The notes below the pieces were generated by a model. The model saw only the letters and a program-made list of their open reading frames with translations, did no database searches and was not told the origin of the DNA. The position numbers and the translations under genes were made by a program. 64,000 nt of DNA. Source: Spongilla lacustris. Its lineage: Eukaryota; Porifera; Demospongiae; Spongillida; Spongillidae. Position 1 is the stretch's first letter; every line of letters starts with the position of its first letter. This document shows, one piece after another, positions 61,005 through 64,000 of this stretch. Location: NCBI GenBank assembly GCA_949361645.1, contig OX442422.1:6729534-6793533 (forward strand), written 5' to 3'.

Positions 61005-63299
61005 GTATATATGTATACTTGTATATCGCCGTACTTAGCTGCATGCGTATAGTAAGGCCCACCTTCCTCCGTTGGCGGGGACACACCAAAACTACCAGTG
61101 ACTTGATCGTCAGTGTTAGCAGGGGTTTTGGATGGTGGGCAATCCTGAGAAAGTAAGTGAGCGTGTGTCCTTGACAATTTTTCTGCGAGGACGTGGAGGA
61201 GCAGCTGCAGTCTGCATCATCCAGCATTTCTCGTGCTGAAAAAGGAGCAGGAAAGGAGGCCCTATCACGCGCTAAAAACGCTGTGGAACAAGGTTGGAGC
61301 TTCTCTCCCGCAGGAAGAAGCTCATCAAGCTTGCCGATCGCTCCGAGGCCGGTTGGGCCCTCTTAGAGGAGTATGTCGAGGACGACCTCGCCGAAGATTT
61401 CGAAGACGAGAGACGGATCGAAAAGGCGGAACGTGCGGCGGAGAGGAAGATCGCTAAGCGAAAGCGGGACGCCACCACGACGAGGACGGCGGTGCGGCAT
61501 AATGAGCGGACAGAGCCGCTGCTTCCTGACGGCAAGCGCCTGCACAAGGCAAAAGAGCCTACCGCACTGGTACCATTCGCGGCGTCCACACCAGGAGCCT
61601 GCCACCAATGTGGTGAATTCGGCCATTGGAGGCGCGAATGCCCTAAACGGGTGGCCACAGGTACAACGTATCCTTTATTACATGTAGTGAGTAAAAATGC
61701 GGAGTATACAGAGGACACGTGTTCAGGTGTCAAGGGTGTATGTAAGGGGAATGAAGGTGTTGATTTACAGAAAGGTGACATTTTATTGCCACCCCATGGT
61801 GTGTATCCTACTGTCAAGGGTAGACTGCATAATTGCATTACTTTTTGGAGGGAAGAGTTATGTGCCCCTCCCTGGGTGTTGGATATGCTTAAACAGGGTT
61901 ATGTGTTGCCATTCACCTCAGTACCTACACCATATTTTCGTCCCAACCAACATTCCGCTCATGCCGAGGCTGAGTTTGTTGATAATGCAGTTGCTGAGCT
62001 TGTAGCAGGGGGTTATGTTAAGAAGCCCATTGTCTGCAGCCCACTTTCAGTGGTGGCCAATGGGGTAGGAAAGAAGCGGTTGGTAGTCAACCTGAGGCAT
62101 GTAAACTGCTATCTTATGGTACAGAAATTTAAGTATGAAGATTTGCGTGTGGCTATGTTGATGTTTAAACCAGGTGAGTGGATGTTTTCATTTGACCTGA
62201 AATCAGGGTACCATCATGTTGATATATATGAAAGTCATCAGACATTCTTAGGTTTTGAGTGGGGGTCACAATTTTATGTGTTCACTGTGTTGCCTTTTGG
62301 CTTGTCCACAGCACCATATGTTTTCACTAAATTGCTGCGTCCATTGGTATGCTTGTGGCGTGGTAAGGGATGTAAGGCTATCCTCTATTTGGATGATGGC
62401 ATTTGTGCAGTGGAAAGGGAAAGGGAAGCTGTGAGGGTTAGTACATGGGTGAGGGATACTTTGGAAAAAGAAGGTTTTGTGGCTAATGAGGCTAAGTGTA
62501 CATGGACACCAACCCATAAGCTTCAGTGGTTGGGTTTCAATATTGACCTGGAACAGGGTGAACTATCTGTGCCTGAAACGAAGTTAAGCATGCTTAAAAG
62601 TTTGCTGCGATGTGCAGTGACTTGGCAGTGCATTTCCACAAGGAGCCTTGCCAGCATAATTGGCAGGATTATATCTATGGGTTTGGCCTTAGGTCCAGTT
62701 GCAAGATTTATGACCAGAAGCCTATATGCGATGTTAGAGTCATGGGAAGCATGATGCGATATGCTAGCTGTCACACAGGACGGTCAAATGGAATTAGATT
62801 TCTGGGCAAAATGTATTGAGTCATACAATGGGCAGCCGATTTGGCGAGGTCCTTCAGCAGTTAGTGTGGCATATTCAGATGCTAGCGATACTGGATATGG
62901 CGGATATACAGTAATGCATGGTATGCATGCTGTTGGAAGGCGCACGAAGCTAAACAGAGTTCAATCTGGCGGAAATTAGTAGCAGTTGCCAGGGTAATGG
63001 AATCAATTGCCACTAAGTTAGGGGGCACAAGGGTACGTTGGTTTATGGATAACCAAAATGTGGTTCGCAAATTGCAAGTGGGTAGTGGGAAAGCTCACTT
63101 GCAAGTGGAAGCACTTAGGGCGTTTGAATTATGTGTTCAACATCAGATACACTTAGAGCCGGAGTGGGTGCCCAGGGAGGAGAATCAGTTAGCTGACTAT
63201 TTAAGCCGCATTGTTGACTATGTCGATGATTGGTATTTAAACCCCAATATATTTACCATGGTAGACAGATTAGTCCAACAACTCAAACAACATGCATAA
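61005..63299 (+). mobile_element. DIRS-like fragment, unit 4
   Basis: RT frame 61294-62754, identical in protein to unit 1. It ends at the ENQLADYLSR RNase H tail and a stop at 63297-63299, directly before exon B. Confidence 0.8.
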
Positions 63300-63314
63300 T
63301 ACAAATACCCCAAG

Positions 63315-63497
63315 TTTACCCTTGCACTTCATCATCCACTGGTGCCTGCAATCCATACATGCAAGCAGTAGGCAGTGACCTCAGTGGGGCCATGTGCACT
63401 AGATCAGTGCTGAGTGTCACTGCACACCCGGACATCAGTGGACTGGTGGTGGAGTGCAGGGATTACTCCACAGAGGAAGAGGCTGGATTGTTGGTGG
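63315..63497 (+). CDS. Ig-like exon B, right parent, open frame
   Basis: Open in one frame from the CCCAAG acceptor (phase 1) to GTAAGG (phase 1): YPCTSSSTGACNPYMQAVGS, then MCTRSVLSVTAHPDISGLVV, then ECRDYSTEEEAGLLVG. Cys-x...V-x-V...L-V-V-E-C spacing suggests an Ig-like extracellular module. It has the base missing from exon A. It is the only array exon that could still be functional. Neighbouring exons of this gene are not identified. Confidence 0.5.
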
Positions 63498-63888
63498 GTA
63501 AGGGTAATTTTCCATTTAAGAACCGATGTCCTAATAAGAACTGGAAGGGGGGGGGGGGGGGGTAGGGGTTCTGTGCGTACCGCGTAAGGGTGACGAGTTT
63601 TTTCAAAAGCGAAACAAACCAAAACCATGTAGCCTTGTTATTTTCTTTCTTGCTCTTGTTTAGCTTCTAGTACAAGCGGGGGGAGGGGCGGGAAAGTATT
63701 TGGACGAAAACAACAACTGAAACCAGCCTTGTTGGCTTCGGTTCCTCCGCTCTTGTGTTTATCCTCCACTCGGAGCTAAACACGGCCATGACTTATTTCT
63801 TTTTGATGCTCAGGTGTAATATTAAAATAGACTTTAGCTTTATTGTTATAGTATACTACTCTTACTAGTAATTTGTAAACCCGCAATT
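63498..63888. other. Spacer with G-rich runs
   Basis: Poly-G at 63547-63562 and another G-rich stretch near 63678-63691. It may include the promoter of the gene starting at 63889. Confidence 0.45.
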
Positions 63889-64000
63889 ATGGCGGCTCTG
63901 CGGTACTACTCCAGTCTTGAAGATGCTAAAACTGCCTACCCGTTCAGTGAGTTTCAGCGACGCTTGTGTCACGACAAGGGTGTTAAGGTTGGTGTTAAGA
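63889..64000 (+). CDS. 5' end of an unrecognised gene (cut by window edge)
   Basis: ATG in the context AATTATGGCGGC opens MAALRYYSSLEDAKTAYPFS and stays open for 37 codons to the end of the window. A possible donor (AAG/GTTGGT) lies at 63987. It has balanced codon use unlike the surroundings. No family can be assigned from this length. Confidence 0.5.
   Translation, partial: MAALRYYSSLEDAKTAYPFSEFQRRLCHDKGVKVGVK

Larger units (their letters stand above)
53292..63371 (+). repeat. Four tandem 2,516-bp units
   Basis: The same sequence recurs at exactly 2,516-base steps: RT frames start at 53746, 56262, 58778 and 61294. Differences are a few single bases, for example A at 55393 versus G in later units, and T at 58404 in unit 3. 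Each unit joins an Ig-like exon to a truncated DIRS-like element. The array is bounded by exon A on the left and exon B on the right. Confidence 0.95.

Noticed and set aside
1..64000. CRISPR arrays, operons, tRNA and rRNA genes
   Set aside because: No regular spacer-repeat arrays, cloverleaf or rRNA core sequences were noticed; the DNA is clearly eukaryotic.

Overview
This is eukaryotic, animal-type DNA: multi-exon genes with GT-AG introns of a few dozen to about 2,000 bases, an AKT-family kinase gene, ankyrin, cadherin-like and Ig-like exons, and remnants of DIRS, Helitron, Gypsy, hAT and DDE elements. The AT-rich, transposon-littered character and the very frequent ACATGT words fit a simple marine invertebrate, most likely a sponge. 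The phylum is an inference.

Layout. (1) 1-29,483: ankyrin-repeat genes built as one exon per repeat, all with phase-0 introns. Gene A enters from the left edge and ends at 6,234, and a frameshifted copy of its last exon lies at 7,363. Gene B starts at 8,071 and alternates two repeat types to 19,271. Gene C (20,303-29,483) returns to the gene A repeat type and ends in an acidic tail. B and C are splice-compatible and could be one gene. (2) 29,484-31,511: an inverted-repeat element with a nested hairpin, and a decayed Gypsy integrase. (3) 31,512-35,316: a complete 14-exon AKT-like gene whose exon phases all close (470 codons). It has lost the catalytic-loop Asp, the DFG Asp and the C-terminal phospho-acceptor. 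(4) 36,554-37,149 (minus): a two-exon gene for a 176-residue secreted protein with a TATA box. (5) 37-53 kb: mostly intergenic, with Ig-like and cadherin-like exon fragments, an inverted Helitron-like pair around a Pif1 helicase relic, a 130-bp-arm foldback, a hAT relic and a broken DDE transposase. (6) 53,251-63,497: four near-identical 2,516-bp tandem units, each an Ig-like exon plus a truncated DIRS-like gag/RT/RNase H, bounded by two diverged parental exons. (7) 63,889-64,000: the 5' end of a further gene.

The strongest observations are the unequal-crossover origin of the 2,516-bp array, readable from hybrid exons; the AKT-like locus that stays open but lacks its catalytic residues; and the modular ankyrin exons, including an exon fusion made by precise intron deletion. 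All gene models were read by eye from splice signals, reading frame and family motifs, with no alignment or transcript data.
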